A DNA stretch of 64,000 nt from Stappia sp. 28M-7. GTDB lineage: Bacteria > Pseudomonadota > Alphaproteobacteria > Rhizobiales > Stappiaceae. Under the pieces are notes generated by a model. The model ran no database searches. It was not told where the DNA came from and was given only the letters and a program-made list of their open reading frames with translations. Positions 44,848 to 54,322 of the stretch are shown here, in pieces (position 1 is the stretch's first letter; each line of letters opens with the position of its first letter). Both the position numbers and the translations under genes were made by a program. The stretch covers positions 3,742,258 through 3,806,257 of the forward strand of contig NZ_JACMIA010000001.1 in assembly GCF_014252955.1 (NCBI RefSeq), in the 5' to 3' direction.

Positions 44848-46335
44848 ATGACGGCACCGGTCACCAGATCCGCGGAACGGACCGCCCCTCTTCTCGAGGA
44901 CGCCCGCCTGCTCAGGCAGTTCTCCTATGTCGCCGGACGCTGGTCGGCGGCAACGGACGGCCGCACCTTCCCGGTGCGCAACCCCGCCGACGGCAGCCGG
45001 CTCGGCGATGTGGCCAGCCTCTCCGCGGATGAGGCGCGCGCTGCCATCGACCCCGCGCACAAGGCCTTCTCCAGTTGGTCGGCCCTCCTGCCTCAGGAGC
45101 GCACGCGTCTTCTGCGCCGCTGGTTCGAGCTCATCTGCGACAATCGCGAGGATCTCGCCCGGCTGATGACGCTGGAGCAGGGCAAACCGATTTCCGAGGC
45201 GCGCGGCGAGATCGACTATGCGGCTGCCTTCGTCGAGTTCTACGCCGAGGAAGCCCGCAGGCCGGATACGCAGAGCGTCACCTCGCACCTGGCGGATGCG
45301 GAGATGGAGACCTGGCTTGAGCCGGTTGGCGTCGCGGCCCTCGTCACCCCGTGGAATTTCCCTTGCGCGATGATCACCCGCAAGGCCGCGGCGGCCCTTG
45401 CCGCCGGCTGCACCGTCCTCGTCCACCCCTCGCACGAGACCCCGTTCTCGGCGCTTGCGCTGGCGGAACTGGCCGAGCGCGCCGGCTTTCCGGCAGGCGT
45501 CTTCAATGTGGTGACCGGCGATGCGGCGACCGTGGTCGGCGCCTGGATGGACGACGCCCGCGTGCGCGCCGTGTCCTTCACCGGCTCCACCGAGATCGGC
45601 CGCCTGATCTACCGGCAGGCCGCCTCGACGGTGAAGCGCCTTGTGCTGGAGCTGGGCGGCCACGCGCCCTTCCTCGTCTTCTCCGATGCGGATCTGGAGC
45701 GTGCGGTGGCAGAAGCCGTCAAGGCGAAGTTCGCAACCTCGGGCCAGGACTGCCTCGGCGCCAACCGCTTCCTCGTGGCGCGGCCGCTCTACAAGGCCTT
45801 CTGCAAGCGCTTCGCCGAGGCGACGGCCGCGCTTACCGTGGGACCGGGACTGGAAGACCCGGCCATCGGCCCGTTGATGAACGAACGCGCCGTCGCCAAG
45901 CAGGAGACACATGTCGCCGATGCGCTGGAGCGCGGCGCGAAGCTGCTCACCGGCGGCAAGCGTCTTGCGGCCGGCCCGCTCTTCTACGCACCGACGGTGT
46001 TGTGCGACGTGCCGGACGATGCGCTGATCATGCGCGAGGAGACTTTCGGCCCCGTTGCGGCGATCCGCCCCTTCGACAGCGAGGAAGAGGCTGTCAGGAT
46101 CGCCAATGATAGCGAGTACGGCCTGATCGCCTATGTTCACAGCGAGGATCCGCGCCGCATCTACCGCCTGTCGCGGGCCCTGCGCTACGGCATGATCGCC
46201 GTCAACCGGACCAAGGTGACCGGCGCGCCGATCCCCTTCGGCGGCATGAAACAATCCGGCATCGGCCGGGAAGGCGCCGCCGATGGCATGCGCGCTTTCA
46301 TGGACCTCAAATACGTCTGCCGCGACTGGGCCTGA
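44848..46335 (+). CDS. Aldehyde dehydrogenase (succinate-semialdehyde dehydrogenase type), probable DoeC role
   Basis: 495 residues. Classical ALDH: ALVTPWNFP at ~170, SFTGSTEIGR, general base Glu268 in ELGGHAP and nucleophile Cys302 in SGQDCLGANR, then EETFGPVA and the closing PFGGMKQSGIGREG. The length and SGQDC type fit NAD(P)-dependent semialdehyde dehydrogenases. In the ectoine pathway DoeC oxidises aspartate semialdehyde to aspartate, which is the likely job here because doeA and an aminotransferase flank it. Substrate assignment is inference. Confidence 0.9.
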   Translation: MTAPVTRSAERTAPLLEDARLLRQFSYVAGRWSAATDGRTFPVRNPADGSRLGDVASLSADEARAAIDPAHKAFSSWSALLPQERTRLLRRWFELICDNREDLARLMTLEQGKPISEARGEIDYAAAFVEFYAEEARRPDTQSVTSHLADAEMETWLEPVGVAALVTPWNFPCAMITRKAAAALAAGCTVLVHPSHETPFSALALAELAERAGFPAGVFNVVTGDAATVVGAWMDDARVRAVSFTGSTEIGRLIYRQAASTVKRLVLELGGHAPFLVFSDADLERAVAEAVKAKFATSGQDCLGANRFLVARPLYKAFCKRFAEATAALTVGPGLEDPAIGPLMNERAVAKQETHVADALERGAKLLTGGKRLAAGPLFYAPTVLCDVPDDALIMREETFGPVAAIRPFDSEEEAVRIANDSEYGLIAYVHSEDPRRIYRLSRALRYGMIAVNRTKVTGAPIPFGGMKQSGIGREGAADGMRAFMDLKYVCRDWA

Positions 46336-46366
46336 TGCCCGCCGGCCTCAACCAAGGGAGCTATTC

Positions 46367-47737
46367 ATGCTGACCAACGACCAGCTCGACAAATGGGACC
46401 GGGAGAACTTCTTCCACCCTTCTACCCATCTGGCACAGCACGCACGCGGCGAAAGCCCCTCGCGCATCGTCACCGGCGGTGACGGCGTGTTCATCGAGGA
46501 CCGGGACGGCAACCGTCTGCTCGACGCCTTTGCCGGCCTTTACTGCGTGAATGTGGGCTACGGCCGCACCGAGATCGCCGAGGCGATCGCTGCGCAGGCG
46601 AAGGAGCTCGCCTACTATCACGCCTATGTCGGTCACGGCACCGAGACCTCCATCACGCTGGCGAAGATGGTCTTGGACCGCGCGCCGTCCAACATGTCAA
46701 AGGTCTATTTCGGCCTCGGCGGATCGGACGCCAACGAGACCAACGTAAAGCTGGTCTGGTACTACAACAACATCCTGGGCCGGCCGGAGAAGAAGAAGAT
46801 CATCTCGCGCTGGCGCGGCTATCACGGCTCCGGCCTGATGACCGGCTCGCTCACCGGCCTGGAGCTGTTCCACAAGAAGTTCGACCTGCCCTTTGCGCAG
46901 GTGCTCCATACCGAAGCGCCCTACTATTTCCGCCGTCCGGACCTCGACATGAGCGAAGCCGACTTCACGGCCCATTGCGTCGCCGAGCTGGAAGAGCTGA
47001 TCGCCAATGAGGGCGCCGACACCATCGCCGCCTTCATCGCAGAGCCGGTCCTGGGCACGGGCGGCATCGTGCCCCCGCCGGCCGGCTACTGGAAAGAGAT
47101 CCAGCGCGTGCTGAAGAAGCACGACATCCTGATGATCGCCGATGAGGTGGTCACCGGCTTCGGCCGTCTCGGCACCATGTTCGGCTCCGATCACTACGGC
47201 ATCGAGGCCGACATCATCACCATCGCCAAGGGCCTGACCTCGGCCTATGCGCCGCTGTCCGGCTCGATCATCTCCAAGAAGGTCTGGGAGGTGCTGGAAC
47301 GCGGCACCGACGAGAACGGCCCGATCGGCCACGGCTGGACCTATTCCGCCCACCCGATCGGCGCTGCAGCCGGTGTCGCCAATCTCAAGCTGATCGATGA
47401 CATGGGCCTGGTCGCCAATGCCCGCGAGACGGGCGCCTATTTCAACCAGGCCATGAGCGCGGCCCTTGCCGGCCATGCGAAGGTCGGCGACGTGCGCGGC
47501 GAAGGCCTTCTGTGCGCGGTGGAATTCGTCGACGGCAAGGCCTCGCGCCGCTTCTTCGATCCGTCCGCCAAGGTCGGCCCGGCGGTTGCCAGCGCCCTGC
47601 TGAAGCGCGGCGTCATCGGCCGCGCCATGCCCCAAGGCGACATCCTCGGCTTCGCGCCGCCGCTGTGCCTGACCCGGGCCGAGGCCGACCGCATCGTCGA
47701 GGAGACGCGCGCGGCCGTCACCGAGGTCTTTGCCTGA
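46367..47737 (+). CDS. Class III PLP-dependent aminotransferase, probable DoeD (diaminobutyrate transaminase) role
   Basis: 456 residues from the ATG at 46367 with AAGGGAG upstream. PLP lysine is Lys288 in IITIAKGLTSAYAPL; Asp of the cofactor contact is in MIADEVVTGFGRLG; GGSDANETNVKLVWYYNN and SRWRGYHGSGLMTGSLTG are typical of omega-aminotransferases. It would convert diaminobutyrate to aspartate semialdehyde, the substrate of the preceding dehydrogenase (31 nt upstream). A terminator follows. Confidence 0.92.
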   Translation: MLTNDQLDKWDRENFFHPSTHLAQHARGESPSRIVTGGDGVFIEDRDGNRLLDAFAGLYCVNVGYGRTEIAEAIAAQAKELAYYHAYVGHGTETSITLAKMVLDRAPSNMSKVYFGLGGSDANETNVKLVWYYNNILGRPEKKKIISRWRGYHGSGLMTGSLTGLELFHKKFDLPFAQVLHTEAPYYFRRPDLDMSEADFTAHCVAELEELIANEGADTIAAFIAEPVLGTGGIVPPPAGYWKEIQRVLKKHDILMIADEVVTGFGRLGTMFGSDHYGIEADIITIAKGLTSAYAPLSGSIISKKVWEVLERGTDENGPIGHGWTYSAHPIGAAAGVANLKLIDDMGLVANARETGAYFNQAMSAALAGHAKVGDVRGEGLLCAVEFVDGKASRRFFDPSAKVGPAVASALLKRGVIGRAMPQGDILGFAPPLCLTRAEADRIVEETRAAVTEVFA

Positions 47738-47762
47738 ACCGGCAAACCACCGTCACGATACG

Positions 47763-47795
47763 AAAAGGGCCGGAGCACATGCTCCGGCCCTTTTT
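47763..47795 (+). terminator. Bidirectional rho-independent terminator
   Basis: Stem GGGCCGGAGC (47767-47776) / GCTCCGGCCC (47781-47790), 4-nt loop ACAT, followed by five T's; on the other strand it is followed by four T's. Ends both the aminotransferase operon and the convergent MarR gene. Confidence 0.92.
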
Positions 47796-47820
47796 CCGTT
47801 TTTGAACTCCGAAAGGCGGA

Positions 47821-48315
47821 TCAGGCCGGCAGGCCGGCCTCCGCCGGCCCGCTTCCCCCCGCCGGTTCGTCCGGTTCCAGCAGGTCGGCCACCGTATGGA
47901 AGGCCCGGATGATCGAGGCCTGATCCTCCGCACTCATCGCCGCCATGCCGGAAAAGAAGCGCTTGTGAATGAGCGGAGGAGCATCGGCCAGCACCGCCTT
48001 GCCGGTTTCGGTCAGCTCCGTATGGACAATCCGTCGGTCGACGGTGCTCCGGCGCCGGGTGATGAGACCGCGCAGCTCCAGCTTTTCCAGGATCGTCACC
48101 GTCGTCGGCGGGCTGATATTCGCCACGCGCGAAATCTGCGCGGTCGTTGCCGCCTCGAAGTCCCGCACGGCATTCAGCACGACGATCTGCGGGATCGTCA
48201 GACCGGTTTCGCGCGCCACCCGCTTCGACCGCACGTCCATCGCCTGCACGATCCGCCGGATCGAGCGAATGACATCGCTTGCATCCTTTTGGGCTGCTGC
48301 GCGTTCGTCCGTCAC
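47821..48315 (-). CDS. MarR family transcriptional regulator
   Basis: 164 residues. Winged helix ~45-115 (LTIPQIVVLNAVRDFEAATTAQISRVANISPPTTVTILEKLELRGLITRR, DRRIVHTELTETGKAVL) between dimerising helices. It is divergent from the NAGGN biosynthesis genes with 215 bp between, and MarR genes are often found beside this trio, so control of osmoprotectant synthesis is the likely role. Confidence 0.92.
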   Translation of the reverse strand: MTDERAAAQKDASDVIRSIRRIVQAMDVRSKRVARETGLTIPQIVVLNAVRDFEAATTAQISRVANISPPTTVTILEKLELRGLITRRRSTVDRRIVHTELTETGKAVLADAPPLIHKRFFSGMAAMSAEDQASIIRAFHTVADLLEPDEPAGGSGPAEAGLPA

Positions 48316-48376
48316 GGGCTCTCTCCTTGGGTTGATTCTCGTCGGATAGCTCGTAGAAATAATTACACCACAAAAG

Positions 48377-48395
48377 ATTTGATTTCAAATAATTT
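48377..48395. promoter_or_regulatory. Candidate MarR operator in the divergent AT-rich region
   Basis: ATTTGA-TT-TCAAAT (48377-48390) is a perfect inverted repeat, continued by AATTT. It is in the most AT-rich stretch of the window (about 48355-48410), between marR and the NAGGN amidotransferase gene. MarR dimers bind palindromes of this size. The regulator-site pairing is inferred from location. Confidence 0.5.
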
Positions 48396-48530
48396 GTACA
48401 CTAACTAATAACGCAAGCCAGCCACCGGATCCGGTGGGCCCTGTGCCCGCCCCGATGGCAGAAGTCATCCGCAAGCCTCGGAAAACCGGACCTTGCGGCA
48501 ACACGAGAAGCAGCAAAGGGGCTTCCTTTC

Positions 48531-50306
48531 ATGTGCGGTATTGCCGGCGAATTTCGCTTCGATGGACAGTTTGCGGATGCGGAGGCAGTCGCCCGGATGA
48601 CCGAGCGTCTGGCGCCGCGCGGTCCCGACGGATCCGGCGTGATGGCACAAGGACCCGTGGCGCTCGGCCATCGGCGGCTGAAGATCATCGACCTGTCGGA
48701 GAAAGCGGCCCAGCCCATGGCCGATCCGGCGCTGGAGCTCTCCATCGTCTTCAATGGCTGCATCTACAACTACCCGGAGCTGCGCAAGGAGCTGGAGGCC
48801 AAGGGCTACAGCTTCTTCTCGCACGGCGACACCGAGGTGATCCTCAAGGCGTTCCACGCCTGGGGCGCCGACTGCGTGAAGCGCTTCCACGGCATGTTCG
48901 CCTTCGCGGTCCATGACCGCCGCGACGGCTCGATCACGCTGGCGCGCGACCGCTTCGGGATCAAGCCGCTCTACCTTGCAGAAAAGGGCAAGCGCCTGCG
49001 CTTCGCATCCACCTTGCAGGCGCTGCTGGCCGGCGGCGATGTCGACACCGGCATCGACCGGGCGGCGCTGGCCTGCTTCATGAGCTTCCATGCGGTCGTG
49101 CCCGCCCCGCGTACGATCCTGTCGGGCGTGCGCAAGCTGCCGCCCGCGACCGTGCGCCGGATCGAGGCCGACGGGAGCTCCAGCGAACATCGCTACTGGA
49201 ACGCTTCCTACACCCGCCGCGAAGAGGACAACGGCCTGTCCGCCGACGACTGGCGCGACCGGGTACTGGAGGCGCTGCGCCTCGCCGTGCGTCGGCGCAT
49301 GGTCTCGGACGTTCCGGTCGGCGTGCTGCTGTCCGGCGGCGTCGACAGCTCGCTGATCGTCGGCCTCCTTGCCGAGGAGGGGCAGAAGGACCTGATGACC
49401 TTCTCCATCGGCTTCGAGGAAGCCAATGGCGAGAAAGGCGACGAGTTCGTCTATTCCGACCTGATCGCCGAGCGCTTCGGCACCGACCATCACAAGATCT
49501 TCGTGCCCTCGGCCGATCTGATGACATCGCTGCCGGACACCATCGCCGCCCAGTCCGAACCGATGGTCTCCTACGACAATATCGGCTTCTTCCTGCTCAG
49601 CCGCGAGGTCTCCAAGCACATCAAGGTAGTGCAGTCGGGCCAGGGCGCCGACGAAGTGTTCGGTGGCTATCACTGGTATCCCCCACTCGCCGGCTCCAAT
49701 GATGTGGTCGCCGACTATGCCCGCGTCTTCTTCGACCGCTCGCGCGAGACGATGGGCCAGCACCTGTCGCCCGAGTGGATGGCGGACAAGGACGAGGCCC
49801 TCGACTTCGTCGCCGCTCACCTGATGCAGGGCGGAGCCGAAACCCCGGTCGACCGGGCTCTGCGCCTCGATGCCGAGATCATGCTGGTCGACGACCCGGT
49901 CAAGCGGGTCGACAACATGACCATGGCCTGGGGCCTGGAGGCGCGCGTTCCCTTCCTCGACCATGAGCTGGTCGAGCTCGCAGCACGCATCCCGCCTGAG
50001 CTGAAGCTGGCCCAGGGCGGCAAGGGCGTCCTGAAGGAAGCGGCCCGCAAGGTCGTCCCGCACGAGGTGATCGACCGCAAGAAGGGCTACTTCCCGGTGC
50101 CGCAGCTCAAGTACATCCAGGGCCCCTATCTCGACATGGTGCGGGATGCCCTGACCTCGGCTCCGGCACGCGAGCGCGGGCTGTTCCAGAAGGACTATCT
50201 CGACAGCCTCTTTACCGACCCGACGGCCCACATCACGCCGCTCCAGGGCTCCGAGCTCTGGCAGGTGGCCCTGCTCGAGCTCTGGCTGCAGACCAACGAC
50301 ATCTGA
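48531..50306 (+). CDS. N-acetylglutaminylglutamine amidotransferase (asparagine synthetase family)
   Basis: 591 residues. Class II glutamine amidotransferase domain with nucleophile Cys2 (MCGIAGEFRF), RGPDGSG, and the VFNGCIYNYPELRKEL loop. The synthetase domain has the PP-loop LLSGGVDSSLIVGLL and ARVPFLDHELVELA. Compared with AsnB the C-terminal region fits the TIGR03104-type member of the NAGGN trio, which amidates the dipeptide end. The next two genes complete the trio, confirming the call. Confidence 0.94.
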   Translation: MCGIAGEFRFDGQFADAEAVARMTERLAPRGPDGSGVMAQGPVALGHRRLKIIDLSEKAAQPMADPALELSIVFNGCIYNYPELRKELEAKGYSFFSHGDTEVILKAFHAWGADCVKRFHGMFAFAVHDRRDGSITLARDRFGIKPLYLAEKGKRLRFASTLQALLAGGDVDTGIDRAALACFMSFHAVVPAPRTILSGVRKLPPATVRRIEADGSSSEHRYWNASYTRREEDNGLSADDWRDRVLEALRLAVRRRMVSDVPVGVLLSGGVDSSLIVGLLAEEGQKDLMTFSIGFEEANGEKGDEFVYSDLIAERFGTDHHKIFVPSADLMTSLPDTIAAQSEPMVSYDNIGFFLLSREVSKHIKVVQSGQGADEVFGGYHWYPPLAGSNDVVADYARVFFDRSRETMGQHLSPEWMADKDEALDFVAAHLMQGGAETPVDRALRLDAEIMLVDDPVKRVDNMTMAWGLEARVPFLDHELVELAARIPPELKLAQGGKGVLKEAARKVVPHEVIDRKKGYFPVPQLKYIQGPYLDMVRDALTSAPARERGLFQKDYLDSLFTDPTAHITPLQGSELWQVALLELWLQTNDI

Positions 50307-50316
50307 GGACACGACG

Positions 50317-52191
50317 ATGACGGCAAGCAAGACCGGCGGTTCCGGGGGGAAGCGCGGCGAAGGATCGGGGCGCACGCCCCGCGACGCCCGCCAGAAGGAC
50401 GCACGGCACCGGGACGCCTATTCGCACCGGCTAAAGCGCATGCGCGAGCACGGCCTGAAGCCGCCGATCGACAACCAGTCCAGCGACGCACCGGCGGTCA
50501 CCGCCGAATGTGCGCTGGATCTCGGCTGGGGGCGCCTGATCTTCGGGCAGACCTTCTCCGAGCCGGAACGGCTGGTCGCGACGCTGGAGGGCGAGCTGCC
50601 CGACCGTCGCGACATCGCCGTCTATGTGCGCGATCCGCACGTGCTTCTGGCAAACGCCCCGCAGGAGATCTTCCTCGATCCCTCGCATACGTTTCGTCTC
50701 GACCTCTCCACCTACCGGGCGTCCAAGCGGGCGCCTTCCGGCTTCTTCCTGCGCCGCCTGACCTCGCAGGCCGATGCCGAGGAGATCAACCGCATCTATG
50801 CCGGGCGCGGCATGGTCCCCGTGCCGCCGGACTTCTTCTGGTCCAAGCGCGATGCCCGCTCGATCTGCTACTTCGTGGCCGAGGACGAGGTCAGCGGCGA
50901 GATCCTCGGCACCGTCACCGGCGTCGACCACTTCCGCGCCTTCAACGATCCCGAGCGCGGCGGCTCGCTGTGGTGCCTTGCGGTCGATCCGCAAGCGCGC
51001 CATCCCGGCGTCGGTCAGGCCCTGGTGCGGCACCTTGCGGAGTATTTCGCGGCACGCGGCCTTGCCTATCTCGACCTTTCCGTCATGCACGACAACGACC
51101 AGGCCATCGCGCTCTACGAAAAGCTCGGCTTCCACCGGGTGCCGTATTTCACCGTCAAGCGGAAGAACCTGATCAACGAGACCCTCTATACCGGCCCCGA
51201 TGTCGACGACGCGCTGAACCCCTACGCCACGATCATCGTGCGCGAGGCGCGCCGCCGGGGCATCCGGGTCGAGGTCACCGATGCCGAACACGGCTTCTTC
51301 TCGCTGTCCCAGGGCGGCCGCACGATCCGCTGCCGCGAAAGCCTCAGCGAACTGACCAGTGCCGTCGCCATGTCGATCTGCGACGACAAGACCGCAACGC
51401 GAAAGGTGGTCGAGGGTGCCGGCGTGCATGTGCCTGCGCAGATCCTTGCCAGCGCCGGCGACGACGCGCTGGAGACCTTCCTGCGGGATCACGGCAAGGT
51501 CGTCGTCAAGCCCGCACGCGGCGAGCAGGGGCGCGGCGTCTCCGTCGGCCTCACCTCCATGGACGACATGCGCGCCGCCATCGATGAGGCCCGCCAGCTC
51601 TGCGACACGGTGCTGGTAGAAGAATGCGTCGAAGGCCAGGACCTGCGCCTGATCGTCATCAACTACCGGCTGGTTGCCGCCGCCATCCGCCGGCCGCCGA
51701 CAATCGTGGGCAACGGCCGCAGCACCATTCGCGAGCTGATCGAGGCGCAGAGCCGCCGCCGCGGCGCGGCAACGGGCGGCGAGTCCCATATTCCGCTCGA
51801 CGCAGAGACCGGGCGCACCATTGCCCAGGCCGGCTATACGCTGGACGATGTTCTGGAGAGCGGGACGCAGCTGCAGGTGCGCCGGACCGCAAACCTGCAT
51901 ACCGGCGGCACGATCCACGACGTCACCGACATCGTCCACCCCGTGCTGGTGGAAGCGGCGGTCCGCTCCGCGCGCGCCATCGATATCCCGGTGACCGGTA
52001 TCGACCTGATGGTCGCCTCCCCGACCGAGGCCGACTACCGCTTCATCGAGGCCAACGAAAGGCCGGGCCTGGCGAACCACGAACCGCAGCCGACCGCCGA
52101 ACGCTTCGTCGACCTGCTGTTCCCGCTGTCCATGCCGTCGACAGCCCGTCAGGTCGTCGCCGACCAGCATGCCAACCAGGGGGCCACATGA
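50317..52191 (+). CDS. ngg: N-acetylglutaminylglutamine synthetase (GNAT/ATP-grasp fusion)
   Basis: 624 residues, 10 nt after the amidotransferase. A basic, probably disordered N-terminus (~1-50), then a GNAT acetyltransferase domain (~145-290; GSLWCLAVDPQARHPGVGQALVRHLAEYF, LYEKLGFHRVPYF) and a GshB/RimK-type ATP-grasp domain (~340-610; KVVVKPARGEQGRGVSVGL, VLVEECVEGQDLRLIVIN, FIEANERPGLANHE). The fusion acetylates and couples two glutamines. The stop overlaps the M42 gene start. Confidence 0.94.
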   Translation: MTASKTGGSGGKRGEGSGRTPRDARQKDARHRDAYSHRLKRMREHGLKPPIDNQSSDAPAVTAECALDLGWGRLIFGQTFSEPERLVATLEGELPDRRDIAVYVRDPHVLLANAPQEIFLDPSHTFRLDLSTYRASKRAPSGFFLRRLTSQADAEEINRIYAGRGMVPVPPDFFWSKRDARSICYFVAEDEVSGEILGTVTGVDHFRAFNDPERGGSLWCLAVDPQARHPGVGQALVRHLAEYFAARGLAYLDLSVMHDNDQAIALYEKLGFHRVPYFTVKRKNLINETLYTGPDVDDALNPYATIIVREARRRGIRVEVTDAEHGFFSLSQGGRTIRCRESLSELTSAVAMSICDDKTATRKVVEGAGVHVPAQILASAGDDALETFLRDHGKVVVKPARGEQGRGVSVGLTSMDDMRAAIDEARQLCDTVLVEECVEGQDLRLIVINYRLVAAAIRRPPTIVGNGRSTIRELIEAQSRRRGAATGGESHIPLDAETGRTIAQAGYTLDDVLESGTQLQVRRTANLHTGGTIHDVTDIVHPVLVEAAVRSARAIDIPVTGIDLMVASPTEADYRFIEANERPGLANHEPQPTAERFVDLLFPLSMPSTARQVVADQHANQGAT

Positions 52192-53354
52192 CACGACTGA
52201 ACATCGACACGGACTATCTCGCCGACACCCTGAAGGCGCTGCTCGCGATCCCCAGCCCCACGGGCTACACCGACACCGTGGTTCGCTATGTCTCGACCGA
52301 GCTGGAGCGCCTCGGCCTTCCGGTCGAGCTGACCCGTCGCGGCGCCATCCGCGCGATCTGGTGCGGCCATCAGGCCCGCGGCGCGCGCGCGCTCGTCTCG
52401 CATCTGGACACGCTCGGCGCGCAGGTGAAATTCCTCAAGGAGAACGGCCGGCTGGCTCTGGTTCCCATCGGCAACTGGTCGGCACGCTTTGCGGAAGGCG
52501 CGCGCGCCACCCTGTTCTCCCATTCGGGCGCCTATCGCGGCACCATCCTGCCGCTCAAATCGTCGGGCCACACCTTCAACGAGGAGATCGACACCTCTCC
52601 CATCGGCTGGGACCATGTGGAGCTGCGCGTCGATGCCCTCGCCTTCGGCCGGGCGGATCTCGACCGCCTCGGTATCGAGGTGGGCGACATCATCGCCATC
52701 GACCCGCAGCCGGAGTTTCTCGAAAACGGCTTCATCATCTCCCGCCACCTCGACAACAAGGCCGGCGTCGCGGTCATGCTGGCGGCGCTGAAGGCGATGA
52801 CCGAGGCCAAGGCAGAAACGCCGGTCGACATCCACTGGCTCTTCACCATCGCCGAGGAAGTCGGTGTCGGCGCCTCCTCGATCATCACCCACGACGTCGC
52901 CTCGCTGGTCGCGGTCGACAACGGCACCACGGCACCGGGGCAGAATTCGAGCGAGTTCGGCGTCACCTTCTCGATGGCCGACCAGACAGGCCCCTTCGAC
53001 TATCACCTGACGAAGAAGCTCGTGGACCTCTGCCAGGAGCACGACATCCGCTACCAGAAGGACGTCTTCCGCTACTACCGCTCGGACTCCGCATCCGCCA
53101 TCGAGGCGGGCGCAGACGTGCGCACCGCCTTGATCACCTTCGGCATCGACAGCTCGCACGGCTACGAGCGTATCCACATGCATGCGCTGCGCTCGCTGGC
53201 CGAGCTGATCACTGCCTATGCGGCCAGCCCGGTGGAAATTCCCCGGGACTACGAGGAAACGGCCGGCGTTTCCGGCTTCACCCGTCAGCCGACGGCGGAA
53301 GCAGAACAGACCCTGACACCGGATGCGGAAAACACCGACCTGCCCCAGGGCTGA
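52188..53354 (+). CDS. M42 family peptidase of the NAGGN osmoprotectant system
   Basis: 388 residues, ATGA-coupled to ngg; the long upstream frame from 51624 is a shadow within ngg. Metal ligands typical of M42/M20: ALVSHLDTLGAQV, SRHLDNKAGVAVML, IAEEVGVGASS (Glu pair) and a late HGYERIHMHAL. Third member of the trio (TIGR03106-like). It may recycle or trim the dipeptide; the exact step is unproven. The C-terminal ~40 residues (TAGVSGFTRQPTAEAEQ...) look disordered. Confidence 0.92.
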   Translation: MTRLNIDTDYLADTLKALLAIPSPTGYTDTVVRYVSTELERLGLPVELTRRGAIRAIWCGHQARGARALVSHLDTLGAQVKFLKENGRLALVPIGNWSARFAEGARATLFSHSGAYRGTILPLKSSGHTFNEEIDTSPIGWDHVELRVDALAFGRADLDRLGIEVGDIIAIDPQPEFLENGFIISRHLDNKAGVAVMLAALKAMTEAKAETPVDIHWLFTIAEEVGVGASSIITHDVASLVAVDNGTTAPGQNSSEFGVTFSMADQTGPFDYHLTKKLVDLCQEHDIRYQKDVFRYYRSDSASAIEAGADVRTALITFGIDSSHGYERIHMHALRSLAELITAYAASPVEIPRDYEETAGVSGFTRQPTAEAEQTLTPDAENTDLPQG

Positions 53355-53363
53355 GACGCGCCC

Positions 53364-54317
53364 TCAGAGCGCGAGGCCGCATGCCTCGAACGCGGCGCGG
53401 GTCGCCTCGCGCTCCGCATCGGTCAGCTGCAGCAGCGGCGGGCGCACAGGCCCGCCAACCTGACCCAGCAGTTCCTGCCAGTATTTCTGGTGCGCCTGCG
53501 GCTTGCCGCCCGGCCGTGTGCCGCGCAGCGCCTTGCGCACCGGATCGAGGCTGGAGCTGATCGCCTTTGCCCGCTCGGCATCACCGGCAAAGGCGGCCTG
53601 CGTGTAGTCGTGCATGCGCCGGTCCTTCGCCGTCTGCAGCAGGTAGGGAGGCGAGGAACACAGGTAGAGCTGCCAGCCGAGCTCGAGGATATTGTCGAGC
53701 CACTCTTCTTCGGAAGCGGTGGAGACCAGGATCTTGTCGCCGACCATCTCCGTCAGCTGGACATACATCGGCCGCGGCACGCTGTACTTGATGGCGACGA
53801 TGTTCGGCAGTTCCGCTACCCGGGCGCACAGCTCCGGGCTCATCAGATAGCCCGAATCCGGGTGGCTCCACATGGCGATGCCGATGTTCACCCGCTCGCA
53901 GATCGCCTTGTAATACTCGTAGACCGTGTCGTCCTGATCGCTGATGAAATGCAGGACCGGCGCATGCACCACGATGTAGTCGGCACCCACCGCTTCCGCG
54001 TGGCGGGCGAGCTCGATCACCGTGTCGAAGTTCTGGTCCGAACAGGACATGATCGTCCCGGCCTTGCCCGCCGTCTCCTCCACCGCGATCTCGAAGTTGC
54101 GCTTGCGCTCGGCGAGCGACATGGAGAAGAACTCGCCCTGCTTGCCGGCGATGAACAGCCCGGCGATGGCGAGATCGTCCACCCAGTGACGGATGTTCGA
54201 CCGCAAGCCTGCCTCGTCGAAGGAGAAATCCTCGCGGAAGGGATTGAGCGCCGCTGCCCAGATCCCCTTCATGTTGGCGCGGGCATAGGCCTTGGCGTCG
54301 AGCCTCGAATAGTTCAT
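53364..54317 (-). CDS. DapA/NAL superfamily aldolase-like protein with altered active site
   Basis: 317 residues from the ATG at 54317 (GAGGTG upstream). The Schiff-base lysine is present in PNIVAIKYSVP, and the barrel pattern (GIWAAALNPFREDFSFDEAGLRSNIRHWVDDLAIAGLFIAG) is right. The usual Thr-Thr pair of GTTGES reads AGKQGEFFS, and the Tyr of PYY reads HAPVLHF. It is therefore not a dihydrodipicolinate synthase but another pyruvate-type or retro-aldol lyase. Leftward, 5 nt behind the orphan Mo-hydroxylase gene. Confidence 0.88.
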   Translation of the reverse strand: MNYSRLDAKAYARANMKGIWAAALNPFREDFSFDEAGLRSNIRHWVDDLAIAGLFIAGKQGEFFSMSLAERKRNFEIAVEETAGKAGTIMSCSDQNFDTVIELARHAEAVGADYIVVHAPVLHFISDQDDTVYEYYKAICERVNIGIAMWSHPDSGYLMSPELCARVAELPNIVAIKYSVPRPMYVQLTEMVGDKILVSTASEEEWLDNILELGWQLYLCSSPPYLLQTAKDRRMHDYTQAAFAGDAERAKAISSSLDPVRKALRGTRPGGKPQAHQKYWQELLGQVGGPVRPPLLQLTDAEREATRAAFEACGLAL

Positions 54318-54322
54318 TTCGG

